A DNA stretch of 16,077 nt from Calditrichota bacterium (GTDB lineage: Bacteria; Calditrichota; Calditrichia; RBG-13-44-9), in the NCBI GenBank assembly GCA_016934605.1, contig JAFGSO010000503.1:1-16077 (forward strand), given 5' to 3'. Shown here one piece after another: positions 6,682 through 13,822 of this stretch. The number at the start of each line of letters is the position of its first letter. The stretch's first letter is position 1. A program made the position numbers and the translations under genes. The notes below the pieces were generated by a model. It searched no databases and was not told the origin of the DNA. It was given only the letters and a program-made list of their open reading frames with translations.

Positions 6682-6915
6682 ATGACACAAAAAAATGAAG
6701 CTTACACTGAAAATATATTTTGGCCGAACACCAACCATATTTTGAAACCTGTTGAACAGGTAGCAGAATACCTGAATGTTCACAAAAATACCATATACCG
6801 TTGGATAAAATCCGGACAACTTGAATGTACCAGAATTGGTAAATCAATCCACTTTACGTACGCACAAATCTACAATTTTCTAGATAAAAACAGACATCAG
6901 GTAAAAATTTACTAG
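6682..6915 (+). CDS. excisionase-like helix-turn-helix DNA-binding protein
   Basis: The 77-aa protein has a MerR/excisionase-type HTH at about residues 22-70: KPVEQVAEYLNVHKNTIYRW is the helix-turn-helix, followed by the wing IKSGQLECTRIGKSIHFTYA. Such small proteins bind near attachment sites or act as regulators of tyrosine recombinases. The gene ends 19 bases before the integrase on the same strand, so it is probably its excisionase (Xis) or a control protein. The start at ATG 6682 has only a weak purine-rich sequence (GGAATAAG) ahead. The first 21 residues are an extra N-terminal tail. Confidence 0.8.
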   Translation: MTQKNEAYTENIFWPNTNHILKPVEQVAEYLNVHKNTIYRWIKSGQLECTRIGKSIHFTYAQIYNFLDKNRHQVKIY

Positions 6916-6934
6916 TAAGAGGGAGGAACACTTC

Positions 6935-7972
6935 ATGGCTTTTTTATATAAACGAAAATATAAATCTGGAAAAACTACATGGGTCATCTATTACCGGGTT
7001 GGTAATAAGCAACGTTCCAAGGTTATCGGTGAGACTGATAAACGGACTGCTGAAAAGGTTTTTACAAAATTTTGCGCTGAATTGGCCAGCGGAGATTTTG
7101 GAATTACAGAAATCAGGGATATTACCTTGGCAAATTATAGACAGGAATATTTGAAATCGGTCCAGAGCGAAAAAGCTGAAAGAACTATAGATAGGGAAAA
7201 ACAGATACTAAAAATATTTTTAGAATACTTTAATAATAGGCAGATTTTATTGCGCAGTATTACCTCCAAAGATATTAAAGAATATCGGAATGAGCGACTC
7301 GAAAAGGTGTCCCAGGAAACCATAAATCTGGAGTTCAGACATTTGAAAGCTTTCTTCAATACTGCCCAAAGGCTTGGATATATTAAAGAAAATCCCTTTA
7401 CGTACATAAAACCCGTTCGCGTTTCTCAGAGCGATCTACCCAGATTTTTGGACCTTGAAGAAATTGAGAAAGTCAGGGAGGCTTTTAAGGGTGATGATTT
7501 TGAATTATTGGTTGAATTTTATTTACTTACTGGAGTTCGCTTGAATGAAGCAATCACTCTAAACTGGGATAATATTAACACTAGAAATAAACAAATTATT
7601 ATTCATGGTGAATATACTAAAAGTAAAAAGCACCGCATCATATCATACAAAGATGATAAACAAATCGAATCCTTGCTGAACCGACTTGAAAAAAGAGATG
7701 ATAATCTGCTGTTCGGCCCCAGGGATAATGCCCCCCAATGGAGTTATTGGTGGGTAAGTCGGAAGATTGCTTTAAATCTGGATAGGATTGGTTTTCCGTG
7801 GGCGACCTGTCATACTTTCCGTCACACCTACATATCACATTTAGTTATGGCTGGCGTACCATTGACAACCGTGAAAGAAATTGTGGGTCATTCAAGTATA
7901 AATACTACCTTAAAATATGCACACCTTGCCCCAAGCCACACCTCCGAGATGCTGCAAAAAAGACCATATTAA
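6935..7972 (+). CDS. tyrosine recombinase (integrase)
   Basis: The 345-aa protein catalyses site-specific strand exchange between element and chromosome att sites. It starts at ATG 6935 behind AGAGGGAGG (6918-6926). Residues 1-55 look like a small arm-binding domain, 65-150 a SAM-like core-binding domain and 165-340 the catalytic domain. The catalytic residues are in place: R202 (TGVRLNEA), a lysine in the TKSKKHR hairpin (229-232), H293 and R296 (CHTFRHTY), H319 (VGHSS) and the nucleophile Y328 (LKYAHL). The length fits phage and ICE integrases. The gene ends 75 bases from the 3' end of tRNA-Phe, with a shared terminator between them. This is the usual layout when an integrase targets the tRNA 3' half. 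The enzyme looks intact. Confidence 0.95.
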   Translation: MAFLYKRKYKSGKTTWVIYYRVGNKQRSKVIGETDKRTAEKVFTKFCAELASGDFGITEIRDITLANYRQEYLKSVQSEKAERTIDREKQILKIFLEYFNNRQILLRSITSKDIKEYRNERLEKVSQETINLEFRHLKAFFNTAQRLGYIKENPFTYIKPVRVSQSDLPRFLDLEEIEKVREAFKGDDFELLVEFYLLTGVRLNEAITLNWDNINTRNKQIIIHGEYTKSKKHRIISYKDDKQIESLLNRLEKRDDNLLFGPRDNAPQWSYWWVSRKIALNLDRIGFPWATCHTFRHTYISHLVMAGVPLTTVKEIVGHSSINTTLKYAHLAPSHTSEMLQKRPY

Positions 7973-8003
7973 CAATCCGTGCTTACTTATTGCTTACTTC
8001 ATT

Positions 8004-8045
8004 AAAAAAAGGGTTTACATCACTCTCTGTAAACCCTTGTTTTTT
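8004..8045. terminator. bidirectional terminator between integrase and tRNA-Phe
   Basis: AAGGGTTTACA (8009-8019) and TGTAAACCCTT (8028-8038) form a perfect 11-bp stem with an 8-base loop. A T-run follows on the plus strand (8040-8045), and the A-run at 8004-8010 gives a T-run on the minus strand. It can therefore end both the integrase and the tRNA transcripts. Confidence 0.85.
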
Positions 8046-8046
8046 A

Positions 8047-8122
<76 letters not shown>

Positions 8123-8195
8123 GGCTTGATAATTGTGTGCAAAATATAAACGTCACAAGCTGATAAAACAACATTTTTTTGAATCCGTATAACTG

Positions 8196-8224
8196 TTGAA
8201 AATCACGGCGAGTTTTCCTATATT
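8196..8224 (+). promoter_or_regulatory. sigma70-like promoter candidate for the DUF362 gene
   Basis: TTGAAA (8196-8201) and TATATT (8219-8224) are exactly 17 bases apart. The start of transcription would fall near 8231, within the AAGGA ribosome binding site (8230-8234) of the ATG at 8245, so the leader would be very short. The match is good but the geometry leaves some doubt. Confidence 0.4.
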
Positions 8225-8244
8225 CCGGTAAGGACACAGGCAGT

Positions 8245-9228
8245 ATGAAAAGACGTGACTTTATAAAACAGAGCGCCCTTATCGGTGCCGGATTTTCCTT
8301 CCTTCCCCACTCCGGACATCTGTCAGGCAAAATTCCCCGGGAATCTGCCCACTCCAGAATCATTGATGTCACCTCTTCTGGTTTGCAAAAGAATATTCCC
8401 GATACGGATTCCATCGAAAAAATGCTGGACAAGGGCATAACAGCTCTTTATCAGACAGACCGACCGGAAAAAGTATGGCAAAACCTGTTCTCCCGATCGG
8501 ATGTGGTCGGACTGAAAGTCAACTGCCTGTCAGGCAAACATGCCTCCACCCACCGGGAGCTGGTAGAGGTGATCATCGAACGGCTCAGGGAGGCCGGTGT
8601 TAAAGCAGGCAACATTATCATCTGGGACCGTCTGAACCGGGACCTGGAGAGCGCCGGTTATAAAATCAATACCAATAATCGCAATAAAGTGCTCTGCTTC
8701 GGCAACGATGCTGCCGGATACGACAATCAGCTCACCGTGAATGGTTCGGTCGGCAGCCTCATAACCCGGATTTTGACCCGGATCTGCACCGCCACCATAA
8801 ACCTTCCTGTTTTGAAAGATCATGGAATTGTGGGAGTTACCCTCTCCATGAAAAACTTCTTCGGAGCTATCCATAATCCCAATAAATACCATCATAACGG
8901 CGGGGATCCGTTTGTGGCGGACCTGTATGAAATCGATCTGATTCGCCGGAAGACCAGACTCATCATCTGCGATGCTCTGACGGCTCAATACGAGGGCGGA
9001 CCGCCCTTCAAACCGCAGTGGAGCTGGTCCCGCAATTCCCTGCTGCTGGGAGTGGACGGGGTTGCCCTGGACCGCGTGGGCTGGGAGATTATTGAGAAAA
9101 AACGGAAGGAAATGAACTATCCACCGCTGGAAAAAATCGGACGCAAACCTCAATACATCCTTACCGCGGGAAAGAAAGGACTGGGCACAAGTGAGCTGGA
9201 GGAGATTGAGTGGGAACGGTTAAGGTAG
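8245..9228 (+). CDS. Tat-exported DUF362 family protein
   Basis: The 327-aa protein begins MKRRDFIKQS, a near-ideal twin-arginine signal, followed by a hydrophobic stretch (ALIGAGFSFL, 11-20), so it is probably exported folded. The body fits DUF362: VVGLKVNCLSGKHASTHREL (87-106), the IIWDR strand (125-129), and INLPVLKDHGIVGVTLSMKN (185-204) leading into FFGAIHNPNKYH. The biochemical role of DUF362 is not well settled; some members carry ferredoxin-type clusters, but no CxxCxxC cluster is visible here. Histidines and aspartates in the 190-225 region could bind a metal. The gene lies beside the radical SAM and Memo-type genes on the same strand, and DUF362 proteins are often found near them in my recollection. 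ATG 8245 is preceded by AAGGA at 8230-8234. Confidence 0.85.
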   Translation: MKRRDFIKQSALIGAGFSFLPHSGHLSGKIPRESAHSRIIDVTSSGLQKNIPDTDSIEKMLDKGITALYQTDRPEKVWQNLFSRSDVVGLKVNCLSGKHASTHRELVEVIIERLREAGVKAGNIIIWDRLNRDLESAGYKINTNNRNKVLCFGNDAAGYDNQLTVNGSVGSLITRILTRICTATINLPVLKDHGIVGVTLSMKNFFGAIHNPNKYHHNGGDPFVADLYEIDLIRRKTRLIICDALTAQYEGGPPFKPQWSWSRNSLLLGVDGVALDRVGWEIIEKKRKEMNYPPLEKIGRKPQYILTAGKKGLGTSELEEIEWERLR

Positions 9229-9256
9229 GATTACAGGAAAGACAAAAATTATTTGA

Positions 9257-9316
9257 GTATAGGGTATAAGGGTATAAGGTATAAGGGTATAAGGTATAAA
9301 GGTATAGAGGTATAGT
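9257..9316. repeat. tandem repeat of a 7-8-base GGTATAA unit
   Basis: About eight copies of GTATA followed by two or three purines (GTATAAGG, GTATAAG, GTATAAAG and so on) run head to tail between the DUF362 and radical SAM genes. A related array occurs at 11961-12009. Slippage variation between strains is likely. No coding use is expected. Confidence 0.85.
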
Positions 9317-9484
9317 GAAAATAGTAAGCAAAGATAAAACTGAGTTAATAATCATCTATTGATTATGTTAGTATGTTTTGATTTTGAGATTCGGTATTTT
9401 ATTGGAATGACGCCGGAAGGCGGATCAGGCTACTGACTGATTTGGAATTTAGGAATTGAAATTTGCACTTAAGTGAGGTTTGAG

Positions 9485-10606
9485 GTGAAACGAAGGGAAT
9501 TTTTTAAAACTTGTTCAACGGTTGGCGGGGCATCGCTGCTTTGTTCCAGCGGTGCTTTCCCGCTAATGTCACCGCTTCATGCGGCAGATCCGGTCTATCA
9601 GCATGAGGCACGCTGGTATGAAAAAATACCCCATAAAAGAGTCAAATGTTTGCTGTGCCCGCGGGAATGTGTGGTGGACGACCGGGAGCGAGGCTACTGC
9701 GGCGTCCGGGAAAATTATGATGGCATTTACTACACACTGGTTCATTCACGACCCTGTACTTATCACATCGACCCTATTGAGAAGAAGCCGTTGTTTCATT
9801 TTCTTCCGGGAACGCAGGCATTTTCCATGGCCACGGTGGGATGCAATGTGGATTGTCAGTTCTGCCAGAACTGGCAGATTTCCCAGATCCGGCCGGAACA
9901 GGCGGATAATCTGGATCTGCCTCCTGCCAGGGTGGTGGAGATGACCAGGGAGGCCGGCGCACCATCCATCGCTTATACTTATTCCGAGCCGGTGATATTT
10001 TCGGAATATATGGTCGATACTGCCGTTGAGGGGAATAAATACGGCATCCGCAGTGTTATGATCAGCAACGGCTACATCCAGGAAAAACCGATGCGGGAAC
10101 TGGCCGAGGTTTTATCCGCAGTTAAAATTGACCTGAAAGCATTCACGGAAAAATATTACCGGGATGTGGTGGCAGGTGAGCTGAAACCGGTACTGGACAC
10201 ACTGGTTTTATTGAAAAAACTGGATATCTGGACAGAGATTGTCTATCTGGTAGTACCCACCCTGAATGACGGTGATAAGGAGTTCCGGGACCTGGCGAAA
10301 TGGATGAAGGGTAACCTGGGAACCGATATACCGGTTCATTTCACCCGCTTTTATCCGCAGTATAAACTGCAGAATCTGCCGCCGACACCGGTGGGTACGC
10401 TGGAACGGGCTGCGGAAATCTCGCGCGCCGAAGGAATGCGGTTTGTCTATGTCGGGAATGTACCGGGCCATAAAGATGAGAATACCCGCTGTCCGGCATG
10501 CGGGAAAGTGCTGATTCAACGACGTGGTTTCTGGATTATCCAAAACCGCATCAGCGAGGGAAAATGTCCGGATTGTGGAGAAAAAATTCCCGGTATCTGG
10601 ACTTAA
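9485..10606 (+). CDS. AmmeMemoRadiSam-type radical SAM protein with Tat signal
   Basis: The frame opens at GTG 9473, but GTG 9485 is a better start: TGAGG (9474-9478) lies six bases before it and the protein then begins MKRREFFK, matching the twin-arginine layout of the DUF362 neighbour. The mature part has an N-terminal cysteine group (C55, C58, C62, C72: CLLCPRECV...YCGVR). The radical SAM motif C120-x3-C124-x2-C127 (CNVDCQFCQNW) binds the 4Fe-4S cluster that cleaves S-adenosylmethionine. A C-terminal zinc-ribbon-like pair follows (C336/C339 and C361/C364). Length and order match the radical SAM member of the AmmeMemoRadiSam system. Its substrate is unknown. A Tat signal means export of a folded, cluster-loaded enzyme, which is unusual because S-adenosylmethionine is cytoplasmic; alternatively the signal may not be processed. 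It is followed at 448 bases by the Memo-type gene. Confidence 0.88.
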   Translation: MKRREFFKTCSTVGGASLLCSSGAFPLMSPLHAADPVYQHEARWYEKIPHKRVKCLLCPRECVVDDRERGYCGVRENYDGIYYTLVHSRPCTYHIDPIEKKPLFHFLPGTQAFSMATVGCNVDCQFCQNWQISQIRPEQADNLDLPPARVVEMTREAGAPSIAYTYSEPVIFSEYMVDTAVEGNKYGIRSVMISNGYIQEKPMRELAEVLSAVKIDLKAFTEKYYRDVVAGELKPVLDTLVLLKKLDIWTEIVYLVVPTLNDGDKEFRDLAKWMKGNLGTDIPVHFTRFYPQYKLQNLPPTPVGTLERAAEISRAEGMRFVYVGNVPGHKDENTRCPACGKVLIQRRGFWIIQNRISEGKCPDCGEKIPGIWT

Positions 10607-10804
10607 GAAAGTAAAATTTCTGTGAGAAAAATCAAATAGCCCAAATAATTCATGAATTCCATGATAGCAAGGCACAAAGTCAGGCACGTTAATACTATAC
10701 CAAAATTTATCATTTATGAATGATTTAAAATGTGTTTTATTACATCTAATGCAAAAAATTCATGATTTTTTTATGCCTGCTTCATTTATTTTTCTTTTTT
10801 CTCC

Positions 10805-10845
10805 GCCGATTTGGTGGATCCGCCCTTCGGCTGATTTTTTCTTTA
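10805..10845 (+). terminator. probable terminator, about 200 bases after the radical SAM gene
   Basis: The stem is built from GCCGA/TCGGC (10805-10809, 10827-10831) and an inner GGTGG/CCGCC (10813-10817, 10820-10824), with small internal bulges. TGATTTTTTCTTT follows on the plus strand. The distance from the stop codon at 10606 is large, so it may be part of a repeat instead of a dedicated terminator. Confidence 0.45.
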
Positions 10846-10855
10846 TAGTAGGTCC

Positions 10856-10918
10856 TTCTCCGTGCCTTGTGTTTCAGTGGCACATGAATAGCCACTGAGA
10901 CACAGAGAGCACAGAGAA
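10856..10918. repeat. long imperfect hairpin, REP/MITE-like
   Basis: The left arm 10856-10881 and right arm 10891-10918 are imperfect inverted copies (CAGTGGC / GCCACTG at the base of a 9-base loop, then TGTGT/ACACA and TTCTC/GAGAA). The right arm reads CACTGAGACACAGAGAGCAC, a motif I recall as recurring between genes in many environmental bacterial genomes. Confidence 0.65.
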
Positions 10919-11054
10919 AAAGATCATTAAATTGCCTTATTTATTTAAGTTTGTGAATTAATCAGGATAGATTTTTACAGATGAAAAAAATATCTGTTTC
11001 TTTAAATCGTAATTTTTACTGCCTTTCTCTTTAAATTGACAAGGAGAGCATGAA

Positions 11055-11960
11055 ATGAAAACCATAAAGGAGGGATTCTGGATGATTATTTTTTTCAGTG
11101 CATTTCTTGGCGCACAAACCTCGGATGAAGTCCGCAAACCGGAAGTTGCCGGCATGTTTTATCCGGGGAATTCGCAGCAACTGAAAGCCATGATCGATAA
11201 ATACCTCTCCGAAACCGATGTAGTAGTGGACGGTGAAATCGGGGGACTGGTCTCGCCTCATGCCGGTTATATCTATTCCGGTCCGGTTGCTGCCTGGAGC
11301 TATAAGCAGGTTGCCGGTAAATCCTACGATGTTGTGGTGGTCATCGCCCCCTCTCATTTTGAATACTTTTCCGGCTCCAGTATCTATCCCGGAAAATATT
11401 ATGAAACACCTCTGGGGAAATTGCCGGTGGATCAGGAGCTGGCTGAAAGGCTGGCAAAAGCAGACAAAAAGATTATGCTCTCGCAGACCGGGCACAGTCC
11501 GGGTTCCGGAGGGCGCAGCGAACACTCCCTGGAGGTTCAGCTTCCCTTTTTGCAGCAGACGGTGGGGGAAGTGAAGATAATTCCCATTGTGATGGCAGAC
11601 CAGAGCCGGGAGAATGTCCGTATACTGGGAAATGCCCTGGCGGAGGTGTTACAAGGTAAAAAAGCACTCATTATTGCCTCTTCCGATCTGTCCCATTATC
11701 ACTCTTACGAACGGGCCTATGAGCTGGATAAAACGCTGATGGATCTTTTTACAGATTTTGAATATCAGAAACTGCTGGAAGCCTGTGAGAAGCGTAAAAT
11801 AGAGGCCTGCGGGTACGGTCCGATTGCCGTGATGATGTATGCCTGCTCAAAACTGGGATATAACAAAAGCAAGGTGTTGAAATACGCCACCTCCGGAGAT
11901 GTTCCCGCCGGGGAAAAAGCGCAGGTGGTAGGTTATATGAGCGGAGTGGTGTATAAATGA
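11055..11960 (+). CDS. Memo-family protein (AmmeMemoRadiSam system protein B), probably exported
   Basis: The 301-aa protein matches the Memo fold, related to class III extradiol dioxygenases. Motifs in order: KPEVAGMFYPGN (28-39), LVSPHAGYIYSGP (65-77), VVVIAPSHFEYFSG (94-107), HSLEVQLPFLQ (157-167), SSDLSHYHSYE (209-219) and EACGYGPIAVMM (250-261). H69, H101 and C252 correspond to the metal-site residues described for human MEMO1. The N-terminus MKTIKEGFWMIIFFSAFLGAQ looks like a signal peptide with cleavage near residue 20. Two starts are possible: ATG 11055 behind AAGGAGA (11041-11047), and ATG 11082 behind the stronger AAAGGAGGG (11066-11074). I choose 11055 because it gives the basic n-region of a signal peptide. 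It works in a set with the radical SAM gene upstream; the AMMECR1 partner is not here. The activity is unproven; a copper-linked redox role has been reported for MEMO1. Confidence 0.9.
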   Translation: MKTIKEGFWMIIFFSAFLGAQTSDEVRKPEVAGMFYPGNSQQLKAMIDKYLSETDVVVDGEIGGLVSPHAGYIYSGPVAAWSYKQVAGKSYDVVVVIAPSHFEYFSGSSIYPGKYYETPLGKLPVDQELAERLAKADKKIMLSQTGHSPGSGGRSEHSLEVQLPFLQQTVGEVKIIPIVMADQSRENVRILGNALAEVLQGKKALIIASSDLSHYHSYERAYELDKTLMDLFTDFEYQKLLEACEKRKIEACGYGPIAVMMYACSKLGYNKSKVLKYATSGDVPAGEKAQVVGYMSGVVYK

Positions 11961-12009
11961 GGGTATAGGGGTATAGGGGAATAGGGTATAGGGGAAAGGG
12001 TATGGGTAA
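11961..12009. repeat. second GGTATAG-type tandem array
   Basis: Directly behind the stop codon of the Memo gene, units such as GGGTATAG, GGGGTATAG and GGGGAATAG repeat about five times. The unit is closely related to the array at 9257-9316, so the two loci share a repeat family or a common source. Confidence 0.75.
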
Positions 12010-12270
12010 GCATTAAACAGATGGTCCAGAGGCTCAGGGGCTCATGGGTTCAGAGGCAGAAGTCAGGATTCAGGAGTCGATCTTGTTTATCCTGTTATCC
12101 TGTCTGAAAGTGTCATGGAACTCACTGAGAAATAATGGAGCATACATAGAAAAAATTTTTAGACAGGTTTACGAGATTTAAGGCAGTACATAATCTATTG
12201 TTAAAAATTCTACAATTATAATTCATATTTTCCAGATCAATCGATCTGAACGGTAAATTGGTGTCCTGAT
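11961..12270. other. convergent intergenic region between Memo and PL1 genes
   Basis: The 310 bases hold the tandem array (11961-12009), then repeat-like text such as GTCAGGATTCAGGAGTC (12062-12078) and TTGTTTATCCTGTTATCC (12083-12100), motifs I recall as recurrent in environmental bacterial genomes. A small hairpin (CCTGAT/ATCAGG) overlaps the PL1 stop codon at 12265-12279, but no T-run follows. No intrinsic terminator is obvious for either converging gene. Confidence 0.5.
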
Positions 12271-13632
12271 TTAATCAGGTGAGGTGTATTCATCAATACC
12301 ATACAGCTTTAAATCTACCAGGGAGTTCAGGTAATTTTCTAGATTGGTATAACCGTCTCCATCCAAATCGCCATTCCGGTCAGCCGGATCTTTCGGATTT
12401 AACCCCATATCAAGCTCCCAGTCATCCGGCATACCATCATGATCGGTATCGGAAGGAACATCGTAGTTAAGTAATTCAGGCCATCCCCCCACCTCTGCTT
12501 GTGAATCAATAATTCCGTTACCCACAGAGGCCTTACCACTTTTTACATCATCAATAATCCGTTCATCCACGGAATCGCGTTTGGGAAGAACGGCACCGGC
12601 ATGAGCCAGCACCAGGGAATAGGCCTGTTCTGCAGTCTGGGTGGTAACCGGGGCAGCAGTGAACGGGGTATCCACTCTGCAATATCTCCAGAAATCACCC
12701 TGGACTCCTCCTGCCCAGTTATTTTTAGTGATCTCCGGAAAACCAAATACAAAATTGTCGTTAACGTACCAGTTACCGGTACTGTCCCAGGGTTCCACTA
12801 TTCGATGTTCATCTTCTGTGGCAGGTCCATATTTATAATAGTTAGCCACAATATTATAATTTCCTCCTTCTCCTCCGTAGGCGCTGTTAAATCCCCAATT
12901 GTAAATTACGTTATTACGGAAATCAACTTTTTCCTGTTCAGGTTCATCATGATACCGGCTACCGTTGAAGCGGGGAGTTCGGCTGGCATGGTGGGCCAGC
13001 AGGTTGTGATGAAAGGAGGCTCCTTTTCCTCCCCAGATGCCGCCATACCCATGTGCACCTTTTGAATGGTATGAATGGTGCAGACTTTCGCTGATAATAC
13101 ACCACTGGAGGGTAGAATTTTCATTATCCCAGCTACTGGCAACTTCATCGATTCCCCAGCTTAAGGAACAGTGATCGATCATGATATCTTTATGAAAAAA
13201 AACCGACAGTGCATCGGCCTGCAGCTTGTTCACATCTCCCAGTCGTATCCGAAGGAAGCGAATGATGACATTATCTGTATCTATAATGACAGGATAATCC
13301 CTGACACAGATGCCGTCACCGGGCGCAGTCTGTCCCGCAATGGTTAAGTTCCCGTTACTGATGATAAGCTCCGATTCAAGGACAATGTTCCCGGACACTC
13401 TGAATACGATGGTTCTGGCACCTGAAGTTTCAATGGCATTCCGCAGGCTTCCCTCACCATGGTCATTCAGATTGGTTACTTCAATAACCGTGCCGCCGCG
13501 GCCGCCAGTGGTAAACCGCCCATATCCTTCCGCCCCGGGAAATGCCGGCTGTTGTGCCTGGCAGGAAAATACTGTAAGGACAATAAATCCCAAAAACCAC
13601 CGAGCTTTTTTAATAAAGACAGGAGTCGTCAT
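12271..13632 (-). CDS. pectate lyase-like protein, polysaccharide lyase family 1
   Basis: The 453-aa protein has an N-terminal signal (hydrophobic 12-23, then FSC, a possible lipobox with C24) and a right-handed beta-helix body. PL1 hallmarks are GRGGTVIEVTNL (44-55), GSLRNAI (61-67), DHCSLSWGIDE (153-163) and the catalytic arginine region HASRTPRFNG (215-224). Such enzymes cleave polygalacturonate by calcium-dependent beta-elimination. The C-terminus has two calcium-loop motifs, DTDHDGMPDDWE (395-406) and DRNGDLDGDGYTNLENYLN (418-436), as in thrombospondin type 3 or dockerin-like modules. Unlike its PL9 neighbour it lacks the sorting domain, so lipid anchoring or simple secretion may place it on the surface. 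ATG 13632 has a weak upstream GGAT. The gene lies 190 bases after the PL9 gene on the same strand. Confidence 0.85.
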   Translation of the reverse strand: MTTPVFIKKARWFLGFIVLTVFSCQAQQPAFPGAEGYGRFTTGGRGGTVIEVTNLNDHGEGSLRNAIETSGARTIVFRVSGNIVLESELIISNGNLTIAGQTAPGDGICVRDYPVIIDTDNVIIRFLRIRLGDVNKLQADALSVFFHKDIMIDHCSLSWGIDEVASSWDNENSTLQWCIISESLHHSYHSKGAHGYGGIWGGKGASFHHNLLAHHASRTPRFNGSRYHDEPEQEKVDFRNNVIYNWGFNSAYGGEGGNYNIVANYYKYGPATEDEHRIVEPWDSTGNWYVNDNFVFGFPEITKNNWAGGVQGDFWRYCRVDTPFTAAPVTTQTAEQAYSLVLAHAGAVLPKRDSVDERIIDDVKSGKASVGNGIIDSQAEVGGWPELLNYDVPSDTDHDGMPDDWELDMGLNPKDPADRNGDLDGDGYTNLENYLNSLVDLKLYGIDEYTSPD

Positions 13633-13657
13633 CGATAGAATTTATCCAGCCTGTTTA

Positions 13658-13806
13658 ATTCACAAATTTTACCATGAAGACACTAAGAATCAAAAATTTA
13701 GAAAGAAAGATGTAATTTCTGAAAAGAAATACTGAAAATCACAATTTGTATTTAACTTATTTATTTTCATTTCTTTGTGCCTTCGTGCTTTTATGGTTAT
13801 GAATTT
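13658..13806. repeat. inverted pair of GAAGGCAC-type repeats between PL1 and PL9 genes
   Basis: The left copy (13658-13690, ending ACCATGAAGACACTAAGAAT) and the right copy (13770-13806, reverse complement ACCATAAAAGCACGAAGGCAC...) face each other across about 80 bases. The left copy is one internal unit shorter. The motif resembles recurring ACCACGAAGGCACGAAG repeats that I recall from other environmental genomes. This 190-base gap holds no gene. Confidence 0.6.
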
Positions 13807-13822
13807 TCCAGGCCAGCAAGTT

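Larger units (their letters stand above)
10607..11054. other. intergenic region with repeats before the Memo gene
   Basis: These 448 bases hold no convincing gene. They contain fragments of GCACAAAG-type repeat sequence (about 10671-10688), a hairpin with a T-run (10805-10840), a long imperfect hairpin (10856-10918) and the ribosome binding site of the Memo gene. Confidence 0.6.

Noticed and set aside
8530..9153. Minus-strand open frame of 207 codons
   Set aside because: Antisense to the DUF362 gene, which has a Tat signal and family motifs.
9257..9316. CRISPR-like array
   Set aside because: The units are 7-8 bases, head to tail and without spacers; a simple tandem repeat. No CRISPR array is visible in the window.
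9411..9422. CGCC-GGAA-GGCG mini hairpin as terminator of the DUF362 gene
   Set aside because: Stem of four pairs and no T-run.
12265..12279. CCTGAT/ATCAGG hairpin at the PL1 stop codon as terminator
   Set aside because: Six AT-containing pairs and no T-run on either strand.
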